Below are positions 42,987 to 52,281 of a DNA stretch of 64,000 bases, one piece after another. The notes beneath the pieces were generated by a model. The model was given only the letters and a program-made list of their open reading frames with translations, was not told the DNA's origin and did not search any database. The first letter of the stretch is position 1. The number at the start of each line of letters is the position of its first letter. Source of the stretch: Sodalis ligni (GTDB lineage Bacteria > Pseudomonadota > Gammaproteobacteria > Enterobacterales > Enterobacteriaceae); the NCBI RefSeq assembly GCF_016865525.2, contig NZ_CP075169.1, forward strand, positions 1,488,337 through 1,552,336. Reading direction: 5' to 3'. The position numbers and the translations under genes are program-made.

Positions 42987-44680
42987 ACAGCGGCTTTTCC
43001 TTCTGCGTGATAATCCCCTGCTACAATCATGGCGCCACCATGCCGGATGTGCTGGCGCGTCTGGCGCCGTTCAACCTGCAGGTTATCATTGTGGATGACG
43101 GCAGCAGTGAGCCGACCCGGCAGATCCTCGGGCAACTGGCCCAGGGGAGCCGGGAAATCACTTTGGTGCGCCTGGCCCATAACAGCGGAAAAGGCGCTGC
43201 GGTAGTCCGCGGGTTAAAAACGGCGGCCGAGGCCGGTTACAGCCATGCCTTGCAGATAGATGCCGACGGACAGCACCGTATCGAAGACATCCCCCGCCTG
43301 CTGGCGGAAGCGCGCCTTCACCCCGAATGCCTGATCTCCGGACGTCCGCTTTACGATGCCTCGGTGCCGAAATCGCGCCTTTACGGCAGATATGTCACCC
43401 ATGTCTGGGTGTGGATAGAAACCCTGTCGCTCTCCATCAAGGACAGCATGTGCGGCTTCAGGGTATATCCCATCGTGCCGACGCTGGCGCTTAGCGCAAA
43501 ACACGCCGTCGGACAGCATATGGATTTCGATACGGAGATCATGGTACGTCTGTACTGGCGGGGTACGCCAAGCCGTTTTATCACTACCCGGGTCAGCTAT
43601 CCGGCCAATGGGGTATCCCATTTCGACGCCTTGTGGGACAACCTGCGGATTTCCTGGATGCATACCCGGCTGTTTTTCGGCATGCTGCCCCGCATTCCCT
43701 CTCTGCTACGGCGCCGGCGGCACTGGTCGGGCATGAATGAGCGCAAGGGATTGCTGGGCATGCGGTTTATGCTCGCGATTTATCGGCTGCTGGGACGAGG
43801 CGTATTTAATTGGATGCTCAGACCGGTCATCGCCTTTTATTGGCTGACCGGCGGCGTACAGCGCCGTGCATCCCGGGAATGGCTGCTGCAGGTCGGCCGC
43901 TATGCGCGTTCGCAGGGAACGGTATTGCCGTCGCCGTTAAGCAGCTATCGGCATTTTTTGCGTTTTGGCGATGCCATGCTGGATAAAATCGCCAGCTGGC
44001 GCGGGGACCTGCGGTGGGGACGGGATATTGATTTTGCTCCCGGCGCCCGCGATGCCATCGAGGCCTCGATGCAGCGGGGGCAGCTTATCCTGGCCTCGCA
44101 TCTGGGGGATCTCGAGGTGTGTCGGGCCATGGCCCAGCAGGTGAGCGGGGTGGTGATCAATGCGCTGGTGTTTACCGACCATGCCCGGCGTTTTAAACAG
44201 CTGCTGGAGGAAATCGCACCCCAGACCGGGGTGAATTTGCTGCCGGTGAACAATATCGGTCCGGAAACAGCCATGCTGTTGAAACAAAAACTGGACGCCG
44301 GCGAATGGGTGGCGATCGTTGGGGATCGCACCGCGGTAAATCCGCAGCGGGGCGGGGGACGCCGGGTTATCTGGAGCAGTTTTCTGGGCCGGATGGCGCC
44401 GTTTCCCCAGGGTCCCTTTGTGCTGGCGGCAGCGTTGCGCTGCCCGGTGCTGCTGATGTTCGCCATTCGTGAACAGGGCAAACTGCGGGTCTATTGCGAG
44501 CGTTTCGCCGACCCCATTGCGCTGCCCCGCGCCGGCCGGCAGGCGGCGCTGCAAGAAGCGGCGGATCGTTATGCCCTTCGCCTGGGGCATTTTGCCCTGA
44601 AAGCGCCGCTGGACTGGTTTAACTTTTTCGATTTCTGGCATCTGCCGGATGAGCAACGCACAACGGAACAGAAGGAGTGA
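42977..44680 (+). CDS. apeJ: Glycosyltransferase family 2 fused to LpxL-like acyltransferase (ApeJ)
   Basis: A 567-residue two-domain protein. Residues 1 to about 235 form a GT2 domain (FCVIIPCYNHGATM, IIVDDGSSEPTRQ, ALQIDADGQHRIEDIP). From about 240 the sequence matches lipid A lauroyl/myristoyl acyltransferases (LpxL/HtrB family), with the HX4E motif ASHLGDLEVCRAM (His near 375) and GDRTAVNPQRG. It probably helps attach the polyene to a glycolipid anchor at the inner membrane. It overlaps apeI by 10 bases and apeK at its stop. Confidence 0.9.
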   Translation: MSINSGFSFCVIIPCYNHGATMPDVLARLAPFNLQVIIVDDGSSEPTRQILGQLAQGSREITLVRLAHNSGKGAAVVRGLKTAAEAGYSHALQIDADGQHRIEDIPRLLAEARLHPECLISGRPLYDASVPKSRLYGRYVTHVWVWIETLSLSIKDSMCGFRVYPIVPTLALSAKHAVGQHMDFDTEIMVRLYWRGTPSRFITTRVSYPANGVSHFDALWDNLRISWMHTRLFFGMLPRIPSLLRRRRHWSGMNERKGLLGMRFMLAIYRLLGRGVFNWMLRPVIAFYWLTGGVQRRASREWLLQVGRYARSQGTVLPSPLSSYRHFLRFGDAMLDKIASWRGDLRWGRDIDFAPGARDAIEASMQRGQLILASHLGDLEVCRAMAQQVSGVVINALVFTDHARRFKQLLEEIAPQTGVNLLPVNNIGPETAMLLKQKLDAGEWVAIVGDRTAVNPQRGGGRRVIWSSFLGRMAPFPQGPFVLAAALRCPVLLMFAIREQGKLRVYCERFADPIALPRAGRQAALQEAADRYALRLGHFALKAPLDWFNFFDFWHLPDEQRTTEQKE

Positions 44681-44682
44681 CG

Positions 44683-45108
44683 GTGGTAAGCGATCCTCGT
44701 TTAAGTCATGAAGTGGAGCTGGTTGTCTCCTTCCACGATTGCGATCCGATGGGCGTGGTCTGGCACGGCAACTATATGCGTTTTTTTGAAGTGGCCCGTG
44801 AAGCGCTGCTGGAAAAATTCAACTATGGCTACCGCGAGATGCAGGCGTCCGGCTACTGCTGGCCGGTGGTGGACCTGAGAGTCAAATATCGCGCCGCCAT
44901 TACCTATGAGCAGCATATCCGGGTGCGCGCCGCCATTGAAGAGTATGAGAACCGGCTGCGTATCGCCTACCAGATTTTTGACGCCCGCAGCGGGCAGCGG
45001 ACCACCACCGGCTACACCATCCAGGTGGCGGTGGCCGAAGGCAGCCGGGAACTGAGCTTTGTCTCGCCGCGGATCCTGTTCGATCGGCTGGGGGTCGCGC
45101 CGTGCTGA
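44683..45108 (+). CDS. apeK: Acyl-CoA/ACP thioesterase, 4-hydroxybenzoyl-CoA type (ApeK)
   Basis: A 141-residue hotdog thioesterase of the YbgC/4HBT family. The motif DCDPMGVVWHGNYMRFFEVARE holds the conserved Asp and His. Of two in-frame GTG codons, 44683 is preferred because AAGGAG ends 5 bases before it; 44677 overlaps the Shine-Dalgarno itself. It may release the finished polyene or edit stalled carriers. It overlaps apeL at 45102. Confidence 0.87.
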   Translation: MVSDPRLSHEVELVVSFHDCDPMGVVWHGNYMRFFEVAREALLEKFNYGYREMQASGYCWPVVDLRVKYRAAITYEQHIRVRAAIEEYENRLRIAYQIFDARSGQRTTTGYTIQVAVAEGSRELSFVSPRILFDRLGVAPC

Positions 45109-45707
45109 AGATGATTATCACCATCCTGGCGCTGTTCAGCTGCGCCGTGCAGGGCGTGACTCTGGACCAGTTGCAGCAGCGATTCAGTCTTCAACCGGTG
45201 GTGCGCGCCGATTTCACCCAATCCCGAGCTATAGCGGGCATGGCAAAACCACTGGTATCCAGCGGTCAATTGCTGATCGCCCGGGATAAAGGGCTGTGGT
45301 GGCACCAGGCGCGTCCCTTTGCCCTGACCCTGCTGCTGGATGATAAGCGTATGGTGCAGGTGATGAACAATCAGCCGCCCCAGATAGTCACCGCCGAAAG
45401 CAATCCGCAGATGTTTCAGTTCAATCATCTGCTGCGCGCCCTGTTCCAGGCGGACCGCCAGGTGCTGGAGCAGAATTTCACCACCGATTTCACCGATTTG
45501 GGCAAACAGGGGTGGCGTCTGGTGCTGACGCCGAAAACCTCACCGCTGGATAAGCTTTTCCATACCATCACCCTTAGCGGACGCGACTACCTGGAAGGTA
45601 TCGAGCTCAACGATCGTCAGGGAGACCTGACCACTATTACCCTGAGCAATCAGCGCTTAACACCACGGACGTTAACCGATGACGAACAGCAGCGCTTCGT
45701 ATTCTGA
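45102..45707 (+). CDS. apeL: LolA-like periplasmic carrier (ApeL)
   Basis: A 201-residue secreted protein with a signal peptide (MLKMIITILALFSCAVQGV) and a LolA-like body (LQQRFSLQPVVRADFTQSR, QLLIARDKGLWWHQARPF, LTPKTSPLDKLFHTITLSG). LolA shuttles lipoproteins to the outer membrane; here it probably carries the hydrophobic aryl polyene lipid. The start is a GTG at 45102, with an ATG at 45111 as alternative. It overlaps apeM by 29 bases. Confidence 0.87.
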   Translation: MLKMIITILALFSCAVQGVTLDQLQQRFSLQPVVRADFTQSRAIAGMAKPLVSSGQLLIARDKGLWWHQARPFALTLLLDDKRMVQVMNNQPPQIVTAESNPQMFQFNHLLRALFQADRQVLEQNFTTDFTDLGKQGWRLVLTPKTSPLDKLFHTITLSGRDYLEGIELNDRQGDLTTITLSNQRLTPRTLTDDEQQRFVF

Positions 45708-47991
45708 CTGGCACCGCCGTGGGGCCGTCGCCTGGGGAATCATCTGTATCGCCCTGCTGGTCGCCGCCGCACTGCTGCTACCGCGGGCGCAGATCAACAG
45801 CAGCGTGCTGGCCCTGTTGCCCAAGCAGTCCATGGGGGATATTCCGCCGGCTTTGCAGCAAGGTTTCATGCGGCGGCTGGACCGGCAAATGGTCTGGCTG
45901 GTCAGCCCGGGGGCCAATGGCGATTCCGCCGTCGCCGCCTGGTGGCTGCACCGGCTGCGGGCTTTGCCGCTGCTGCAAAACCTGGCGGGTCCCGTCGACG
46001 AGGCGCAGCAGCAGTCATGGGGAAAATTCGCCTTTGAACACCGCAACGGCCTGGTGGACGGCGCCACGCGCGCGCGCCTGGCGCAGGGCGGCTCGGCCCA
46101 GGCTGATTGGGTTCTGGCGCAGCTTTATTCCGCTTTTGCCGGCGTCAGCGGCCGGGAACTGCACGGCGATCCACTGCTGCTGGTGCGCGGGGCGCAGCTG
46201 GCGATGCAGGGTAATGCCGGTGGATTGGGTTTGTCCCAAGGCTGGCTGACGGTCAGGGACGCCCAGGGCCGGGTATGGTATTTCCTCCATGGCGAACTTG
46301 GCGGCGATTCGTTTGATATGGCCCAGGGCCGGCAACTGGTGGCCGATCTGGACCAATTAAAAACCGAGCTCAAAACGCGGTTCCCCGGGGCGCAGGTATT
46401 AACGCGCGGCACCGTGCTGTTTAGCGATTATGCCAGCCAGCAGGCGCGGCATGACGTGTCCAGGCTCGGTCCGGCCACCCTCGGCGGCGTATTGTTGCTG
46501 GTGTTCGCCCTGTTCCGATCCCCCCGGCCGCTGTGGCTTTGCGGGCTGTCGGTCGGCATCGGCGCCCTCGCCGGCACGGTGGTGACGCTGTGGCTGTTCG
46601 GCGAACTGCATCTGATGACGCTGGTCATGAGCCTGAGCATCGTCGGGATCTCAGCGGACTACACCCTGTATTATCTGACCGAACGCATGGTGCACGGCGG
46701 TTCGGCGCCGCCGCTGGAAAGCCTGAGAAAAGTCCTGCCGGCCCTTTTGCCGGCACTGGCCACCGCGGCGGCCGCTTACCTGATCATGGCGCTGGCGCCT
46801 TTTCCGGGCCTGCAGCAGCTGGCGGTATTCGCGGCGGCGGGGTTGACCGCCTCGTGCCTGACCGTGGTGTGCTGGTATCCCTATCTGGTGCGGGGATTGC
46901 CGGTTCGGCCCCTGCCTGCAATGGTATTGATGGCACGCTGGCTGGCGGCCTGGCGCCGCAATCCCTGGGTGCGTTTCGGCCTGCCGCTGGCGGTTGCCGT
47001 CTTCTCGCTGGCGGGGGGGGCGCGCCTTAAGATTAACGACGATATTTCCCAGTTGCAGACCATGCCCGCCGGATTGTTGCAGCAAGAGCGCCAGATTACC
47101 GCGCTGACCGGACAAAGCGCCGATCAAACCTGGTTTGTGGTGTACGGCGACAGCCCTGAACAAACCTTGCAACGGCTGGAGGGCCTTGTTCCCCGCTTGG
47201 CGCAGGCCCGGCAGGAAGGCTGGCTGAAAAGCTGGCATTCGCTGCCGCTGTCATCACTGGCGCAGCAGCAGCGCGATGCGCAGCTGATCGCCGCCGCGGC
47301 CCCTGCGGTTATCCAAGGATTGCGGCAGGCCGGGGCGGATGTCGCCGACGCGGATGTCCGGCCGATGCCGGTGACGCCGGCGGTTTGGCTCGGCAGTCCG
47401 CTGAGTGAAGGCTGGCGCCTGTTATGGCTGTCGCTGCCCTCCGGTGAAAGCGGCGTGCTGGTGCCGGTGAGCGGCGCCGTTCAGGGCAAAGCGCTGTCCA
47501 GCCTGGCGGATAGCCTGCCTGGAGTCGCCTGGATCGATCGTAAAAGCGCGTTTGATGAGCTGTTCGGCTTTTACCGGGTGATGCTTGGCTGGCTGCTGGC
47601 GGCTGCCGTGGCGGTGATTGCCCTGAGTTATATCGCCCGGCTCGGCCCGCGCCGGGGGTTAATCAGCATCGTGCCCTCCCTGCTGTCCCTGGGGAGCGGA
47701 CTGGCGGCGCTGGCATTGAGCGGGCACCCGCTGAATCTGTTTTCCCTGCTGGCGCTGCTGCTGGTGCTGGGTATCGGCATCAACTATACCCTGTTTTTCA
47801 GCAATCCCCGCGGCACGGCGATGACCTCTTTGCTGGCGGTGACCATGGCAATGTGTACTACGCTGTTAACGTTGGGCATGTTGGTTTTCAGCAGCACCCA
47901 GGCGATAAGCAGCTTTGGCATTGTGCTGTGCAGCGGTATTTTTACCGCATTTCTATTGGCGCCGCTGGTTGTGCCCGATTCAAAAGGATAA
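45679..47991 (+). CDS. apeM: MMPL/RND-family exporter (ApeM)
   Basis: A 770-residue inner-membrane protein with two MMPL halves. There is one N-terminal segment, a periplasmic domain to about 255, five or six segments (about 255-410, with LHLMTLVMSLSIVGISADYT), a second periplasmic domain, and a final cluster (about 630-765, with LNLFSLLALLLVLGIGINYT). The GISADYT and GIGINYT segments mark the proton-relay helices. It is the likely aryl polyene extrusion pump working with ApeL. No separate adaptor is present in the cluster. Confidence 0.9.
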   Translation: MTNSSASYSDWHRRGAVAWGIICIALLVAAALLLPRAQINSSVLALLPKQSMGDIPPALQQGFMRRLDRQMVWLVSPGANGDSAVAAWWLHRLRALPLLQNLAGPVDEAQQQSWGKFAFEHRNGLVDGATRARLAQGGSAQADWVLAQLYSAFAGVSGRELHGDPLLLVRGAQLAMQGNAGGLGLSQGWLTVRDAQGRVWYFLHGELGGDSFDMAQGRQLVADLDQLKTELKTRFPGAQVLTRGTVLFSDYASQQARHDVSRLGPATLGGVLLLVFALFRSPRPLWLCGLSVGIGALAGTVVTLWLFGELHLMTLVMSLSIVGISADYTLYYLTERMVHGGSAPPLESLRKVLPALLPALATAAAAYLIMALAPFPGLQQLAVFAAAGLTASCLTVVCWYPYLVRGLPVRPLPAMVLMARWLAAWRRNPWVRFGLPLAVAVFSLAGGARLKINDDISQLQTMPAGLLQQERQITALTGQSADQTWFVVYGDSPEQTLQRLEGLVPRLAQARQEGWLKSWHSLPLSSLAQQQRDAQLIAAAAPAVIQGLRQAGADVADADVRPMPVTPAVWLGSPLSEGWRLLWLSLPSGESGVLVPVSGAVQGKALSSLADSLPGVAWIDRKSAFDELFGFYRVMLGWLLAAAVAVIALSYIARLGPRRGLISIVPSLLSLGSGLAALALSGHPLNLFSLLALLLVLGIGINYTLFFSNPRGTAMTSLLAVTMAMCTTLLTLGMLVFSSTQAISSFGIVLCSGIFTAFLLAPLVVPDSKG

Positions 47992-47996
47992 AGGAA

Positions 47997-48569
47997 ATGA
48001 CATCGTTCAGACGCCGGATAGTTCTGCTGTGCGCGCTGGTGCTGGCCGGCTGTGCAAGCCATCCCGATCAGGGCCGGCCGCAGGCGTGGCTTAAACCCGG
48101 CGTGCGCGTCACCCTGCCGGCGCCGGGCATCAGCCCCGCCGTCAGCGAGCAACAGCTGCTGACCGGCACCTTCAAAGGCAAACAGCAATCGCTGCTGGTG
48201 CTGCTGAACGCCGATGAGCGGCAACTGTCCCTGGCGGGGCTCTCTTCCATCGGGATCCGCCTGTTCCTGGTGACCTATGACGGGCAGGGCATACATACCC
48301 AGCAGTCTATCGTGCTGCCGGAGATGCCCCCCGCCAGCCAGGTGCTGCTGGATATCATGCTCAGCCATTGGCCGGTGGAGACGTGGCGGCGGCAATTGCC
48401 GGCCGGCTGGACGCTGCGGGATAGCGGCGACACGCGCCAGCTCCGCGACGACGGCGGCAGGCTGGTCACTGAAATTCGTTATATGACCCGTCATAATCAA
48501 CGCGAGCCCATCAGCGTGCAGCAGTTCGCTTTTGGTTACCATATCGTCATCCAACACCTGGATAGTTAG
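47997..48569 (+). CDS. apeN: Lipoprotein of the aryl polyene cluster, DUF3261-like (ApeN)
   Basis: A 190-residue lipoprotein. The ATG at 47997 follows AAAGGAA; the signal peptide RRIVLLCALVLAGC has lipobox LAGC. The body includes LLTGTFKGKQQSLLVLL, FLVTYDGQGIHTQQSIVLP and MTRHNQREPISVQQFAFGYH. It may receive the product at the outer membrane as LolB does for lipoproteins. That idea rests on its place next to ApeL/M. Confidence 0.85.
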   Translation: MTSFRRRIVLLCALVLAGCASHPDQGRPQAWLKPGVRVTLPAPGISPAVSEQQLLTGTFKGKQQSLLVLLNADERQLSLAGLSSIGIRLFLVTYDGQGIHTQQSIVLPEMPPASQVLLDIMLSHWPVETWRRQLPAGWTLRDSGDTRQLRDDGGRLVTEIRYMTRHNQREPISVQQFAFGYHIVIQHLDS

Positions 48570-48570
48570 T

Positions 48571-49728
48571 ATGATCACTATATCCGCTGTGGGCATGCTG
48601 AACGCCCTGGGTAACAATCTGGACGACATCGCCGCCAATCTGGCCGCTGGGATTGCCCCAGGCATGAGGCCGGACCGTGGCTGGCTATTGCATGATAAAC
48701 CCTGCTGGACCGGCAGGGTGGCGGGGGACCTCCCGGACATTCCTCCGGCTTTCGCCGAACATCGCAGCCGCAACAATCAGCTGCTGCTGGCCGTCCTGGC
48801 CCAGATCCGGCCGGAGGTGGATGAGGCTATCGCCCGCTTCGGCGCCCATCGCGTGGCGGTCATCCTGGGAAGCAGTACCTCCGGTCTGGATGAGGCGGAT
48901 AAGTATGTTGCCAATCATTTGTCCAGCTACCGTTATGCCCAGCAAGAGCTGGGGGATCCCTCCCGCTTCCTGTCCGGTTTTTTGCAGTTGAGCGGGCCGG
49001 CCTATACCATTTCCACCGCCTGCACCTCCAGCGCTCGCGCGCTGATAAGCGGGCAGCGCGTGATTGAGTGCGGGCTGGCGGATGCGGCCATCGTCGGCGG
49101 CGCCGATACCTTGAGCCGCATGCCGCTGAACGGTTTTGACAGCCTGGAGTCCCTTTCCGCCGGGCGCTGCAGCCCGTTCAGCCGCCAACGCGACGGCATC
49201 ACCATTGGCGAGGGCGCCGCGTTGATGCTCATTGGCCGCCATTCCGGCTGCGTCGCGCTGCTGGGGGTCGGCGAATCATCCGATGCCTATCATATGTCTG
49301 CTCCCCATCCGGAAGGCGTCGGGGCGTCTCAAGCGATCGCCATGGCGCTGAAGCAGGCGCGGCTGCGGCCCGGCGATGTGGGCTACATCAACCTGCACGG
49401 TACGGCGACGCGAATGAACGATCGGATAGAGGCCGGGGTCATCCATAACATTTTCGGCGACGCGGTGCCCGGCAGTTCCACCAAACATCTCACCGGCCAT
49501 ACCCTGGGCGCGGCGGGAATCAGCGAGGCGGCAATCTGCTGCCTGCTGCTGACGCGGGAATCAGCCCTGCCGCCGCAGGATTTTTCACAAAGCGACATCG
49601 ATGATACCCTGCCGCCGTTCGGCTTGCTTACCGCGCCGGCGCGGCCCGCGCATCCCGTTATGTTGTCCAATTCATTTGCCTTTGGCGGCAATAATGCCTG
49701 CCTGATTCTGGGAAGGACCGATGGCTGA
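48571..49728 (+). CDS. apeO: Beta-ketoacyl synthase (ApeO)
   Basis: A 385-residue FabF-type condensing enzyme. The active-site cysteine lies in ISTACTSSARALISG (about residue 150), the first catalytic His in INLHGTATRMNDRIE (about 276) and the second in KHLTGHTLGAAGISEA (about 310). In described systems ApeO pairs with the ApeC chain-length factor. The ATG at 48571 starts one base after the apeN stop. Its end overlaps apeP by 8 bases. Confidence 0.92.
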   Translation: MITISAVGMLNALGNNLDDIAANLAAGIAPGMRPDRGWLLHDKPCWTGRVAGDLPDIPPAFAEHRSRNNQLLLAVLAQIRPEVDEAIARFGAHRVAVILGSSTSGLDEADKYVANHLSSYRYAQQELGDPSRFLSGFLQLSGPAYTISTACTSSARALISGQRVIECGLADAAIVGGADTLSRMPLNGFDSLESLSAGRCSPFSRQRDGITIGEGAALMLIGRHSGCVALLGVGESSDAYHMSAPHPEGVGASQAIAMALKQARLRPGDVGYINLHGTATRMNDRIEAGVIHNIFGDAVPGSSTKHLTGHTLGAAGISEAAICCLLLTRESALPPQDFSQSDIDDTLPPFGLLTAPARPAHPVMLSNSFAFGGNNACLILGRTDG

Positions 49729-50194
49729 GTATTTATCCGTCGAGCATTATCTACCGCACCGTGCGCCCATGGTGCTGCTGGACGAAGTGCTGTTGATTGA
49801 CGAGGATCGCGCCCATTGCCGCGTACGCGTCGGCCGCGATACGGTGCTGGGACCGTTCCTGAACGCCGGTGGGCAATTGCCCGCCTGGTTCGGCATAGAG
49901 ATCCTTGCCCAAACCATCGGCGTCTGGTCCGGCTGGCATGGCCGCCGTCTGTTTAACGCCGCGCCAAGGCCGGGCATGCTGCTGGGCGGGCGGGGATATC
50001 AGTGCAAAACCGCCGGTTTTCCCGCCGGCGCCGTGCTGGACGTACAGGTTCAATTATTGATGCGCGATGAAAAAATCGGCAGCTTCGAGGGAGCCATATT
50101 CGTGGACGGCGAACGGTATGCCGGCGGCAGGCTGAATATTTATCAGCCCGACGACCATGAATTACAACAACTTCTACAACAGGGCAAAAGCTGA
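49721..50194 (+). CDS. apeP: 3-hydroxyacyl-ACP dehydratase (ApeP)
   Basis: A 157-residue hotdog dehydratase of the type seen in aryl polyene clusters. It starts MAEYLSVEHYLPHRAPMVLLDEV, with the histidine-containing HRAPM motif, and contains GPFLNAGGQLPAWFGIEILAQTIG, the central hotdog helix. It is thought to form the catalytic complex with ApeI. It is coupled to apeQ by a TGATG overlap. Confidence 0.9.
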   Translation: MAEYLSVEHYLPHRAPMVLLDEVLLIDEDRAHCRVRVGRDTVLGPFLNAGGQLPAWFGIEILAQTIGVWSGWHGRRLFNAAPRPGMLLGGRGYQCKTAGFPAGAVLDVQVQLLMRDEKIGSFEGAIFVDGERYAGGRLNIYQPDDHELQQLLQQGKS

Positions 50195-50925
50195 TGTCAT
50201 GTTCAGTGTTAGTGACCGGGGCCAGTAAGGGCATTGGGCAGGCGATTGCGCTGCGTCTCGCGGCCGACGGATTTCTGGTGGTGGCGCACTACCACCGCGA
50301 CAGGCCGGGGGCCGAGGAGACGCTGGCCCGTATAGAAGCGGCCGGCGGCGCGGGGCGCATTCTGGGTTTTAATGTGGCCGACCGCCTGGCGTGCCGGGCG
50401 GCTATCGAGGCGGACATTGAACGCCACGGCGCTTATTACGGCGTTGTCAGCAATGCCGGCATCACCCGCGACGGCGCTTTCCCGGCCCTGGGCGACGAAG
50501 ACTGGGACCAGGTCATCCATACCAATCTCGACAGTTTCTATAATGTGATCAAGCCTTGCGTCATGCCGATGATTGGTTTACGCAGCGGCGGGCGCATCAT
50601 CACCTTGTCATCGGTATCCGGACTGATGGGCAATCGCGGCCAGGTGAACTACAGCGCGGCCAAGGCAGGCATCATCGGCGCCACCAGGGCGCTGGCGGTG
50701 GAGCTGGCCAAGCGTAAAATCACCGTCAATTGCATTGCTCCGGGCCTGATAGATACCGGTATGATCCAGATGGAGGCGGCGGCCCTTGAGGAAGCGATGC
50801 ACATGATTCCGATGAAGCGGATGGGGCATCCGGATGAAGTCGCGGGATTGGCGAGCTATTTAATGTCCGATATAGCCGGCTATGTTACCCGGCAGGTGAT
50901 ATCCATCAACGGAGGTATGCTGTGA
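50194..50925 (+). CDS. apeQ: 3-oxoacyl-ACP reductase, FabG-like (ApeQ)
   Basis: A 243-residue SDR. The cofactor motif is TGASKGIGQAIA, the catalytic serine lies in ITLSSVSGL and Tyr/Lys in YSAAKAG. NNAG is present as SNAGITRDG. The ending VTRQVISINGGML is typical of FabG. It reduces the beta-keto group in each extension cycle. Its TGA overlaps the apeR GTG. Confidence 0.93.
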   Translation: MSCSVLVTGASKGIGQAIALRLAADGFLVVAHYHRDRPGAEETLARIEAAGGAGRILGFNVADRLACRAAIEADIERHGAYYGVVSNAGITRDGAFPALGDEDWDQVIHTNLDSFYNVIKPCVMPMIGLRSGGRIITLSSVSGLMGNRGQVNYSAAKAGIIGATRALAVELAKRKITVNCIAPGLIDTGMIQMEAAALEEAMHMIPMKRMGHPDEVAGLASYLMSDIAGYVTRQVISINGGML

Positions 50926-52154
50926 TTCGGCGCGTCGTGGTAACGGGAATGGGCGGAGTGACCGCCTTCGGCGAGTCCTGGCAGAGCGTGTCCGAGGGTC
51001 TGCGCTCAGGTCTGAATGCTGTGCGCAAGATGCCGGAATGGGAAATTTACGACGGGCTGCACACCCTGCTTGGCGCGCCAATCGACAATTTTCGCCTGCC
51101 GGAGCACTACACCCGCAAGCGTATCCGCTCCATGGGCCGTGTTTCGCTGCTGGCCACCCGGGCCACCGAATTGGCCCTGGCGCAGGCGGGCCTGCTGGAC
51201 TCACCGGTGCTTACCAATGGCGAAACCGGCATCGCCTATGGTTCGTCAACGGGCAGCACCGGGCCGGTTAGCGAGTTCGCCACCATGCTGACGGAGAAAC
51301 ACACCAATAATATTACCGGCACTACCTATGTGCAGATGATGTCCCATACCGCCGCGGTAAATACCAGCCTGTTCTTCGGCCTGCGCGGCCGCTTGATTCC
51401 CACCTCCAGCGCGTGTACTTCCGGCAGCCAGGCCATCGGCTACGCATGGGAAGCCATCCGGCACGGCTATCAAACCGTCATGGTGGCGGGCGGGGCGGAG
51501 GAGCTTTGCCCGTCTGAAGCGGCGGTATTCGATACGCTGTTTGCCACCAGCCAGCGTAACGACATGCCTAAAAGCACCCCTGCGCCTTTCGATGCCCGCC
51601 GGGACGGCCTGGTGATAGGAGAAGGAGCGGGCACGCTGATTCTGGAGGAGCTGGAACACGCACGGGCGCGCGGCGCCACCATATATGCCGAGCTGGTGGG
51701 GTTTTACACCAACTGCGATGCGGCGCATATTACCCAGCCGCAGCATGAAACGATGCAGGTCTGTATCGAAGGGGCGCTGCGTATCGCGGGTCTGCGGGCG
51801 GCGGATATCGGTTATATCAGCGCCCACGGCACCGCCACCGATCGCGGCGATGTGGCGGAAAGCACGGCTACGGCGGCGGTATTCGGCAATCACACCCCCA
51901 TCTCTTCCCTGAAAAGTTTTTTCGGCCATACGCTGGGCGCCTGCGGCGCGCTGGAAGCCTGGATGAGCATAGAGATGATGCGTGAAGGATGGTTTGCGCC
52001 GACGCTGAATCTGACCTGTCCGGCGAAAGACTGCGGCGATTTGGATTACATCATGGGGGAGCCGCGCCTGCTTGAGACGCCTTTTATCCAGTCTAATAAT
52101 TTTGCGTTCGGCGGCATTAACACTTCATTGATTTTCCGACGCTGGCTGGAATAA
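50922..52154 (+). CDS. apeR: Beta-ketoacyl synthase (ApeR)
   Basis: A 410-residue FabF-type synthase. The active-site Cys is in PTSSACTSGSQAIGYAW (about 166), and the histidines are in YISAHGTATDRGD (about 305) and SFFGHTLGACGALEA (about 338). It starts with GTG at 50922, overlapping apeQ. It is the last gene of the cluster. In described pathways this KS acts as a homodimer separate from ApeO-ApeC, probably in early or supporting condensations. Confidence 0.92.
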   Translation: MIRRVVVTGMGGVTAFGESWQSVSEGLRSGLNAVRKMPEWEIYDGLHTLLGAPIDNFRLPEHYTRKRIRSMGRVSLLATRATELALAQAGLLDSPVLTNGETGIAYGSSTGSTGPVSEFATMLTEKHTNNITGTTYVQMMSHTAAVNTSLFFGLRGRLIPTSSACTSGSQAIGYAWEAIRHGYQTVMVAGGAEELCPSEAAVFDTLFATSQRNDMPKSTPAPFDARRDGLVIGEGAGTLILEELEHARARGATIYAELVGFYTNCDAAHITQPQHETMQVCIEGALRIAGLRAADIGYISAHGTATDRGDVAESTATAAVFGNHTPISSLKSFFGHTLGACGALEAWMSIEMMREGWFAPTLNLTCPAKDCGDLDYIMGEPRLLETPFIQSNNFAFGGINTSLIFRRWLE

Positions 52155-52227
52155 AGGAATAAAAAAGACCCACGCATTTTCCGGCAAAAAACCCGCCGTC
52201 CAAGACGGGTAAGCAGACTAGCTCTAC

Positions 52228-52253
52228 GCTGGATTTATATCCAGCTCTATTTA
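52228..52253. terminator. Hairpin after apeR, between convergent genes
   Basis: GCTGGAT (52228-52234) and ATCCAGC (52239-52245) form a perfect 7-bp stem with loop TTAT, followed on the plus strand by TCTATTTATT. On the minus strand it lies downstream of the OrtT-like gene. It could serve both directions. Confidence 0.5.
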
Positions 52254-52281
52254 TTGTAGGCTATAGGTAAAAAAAGGAGCG

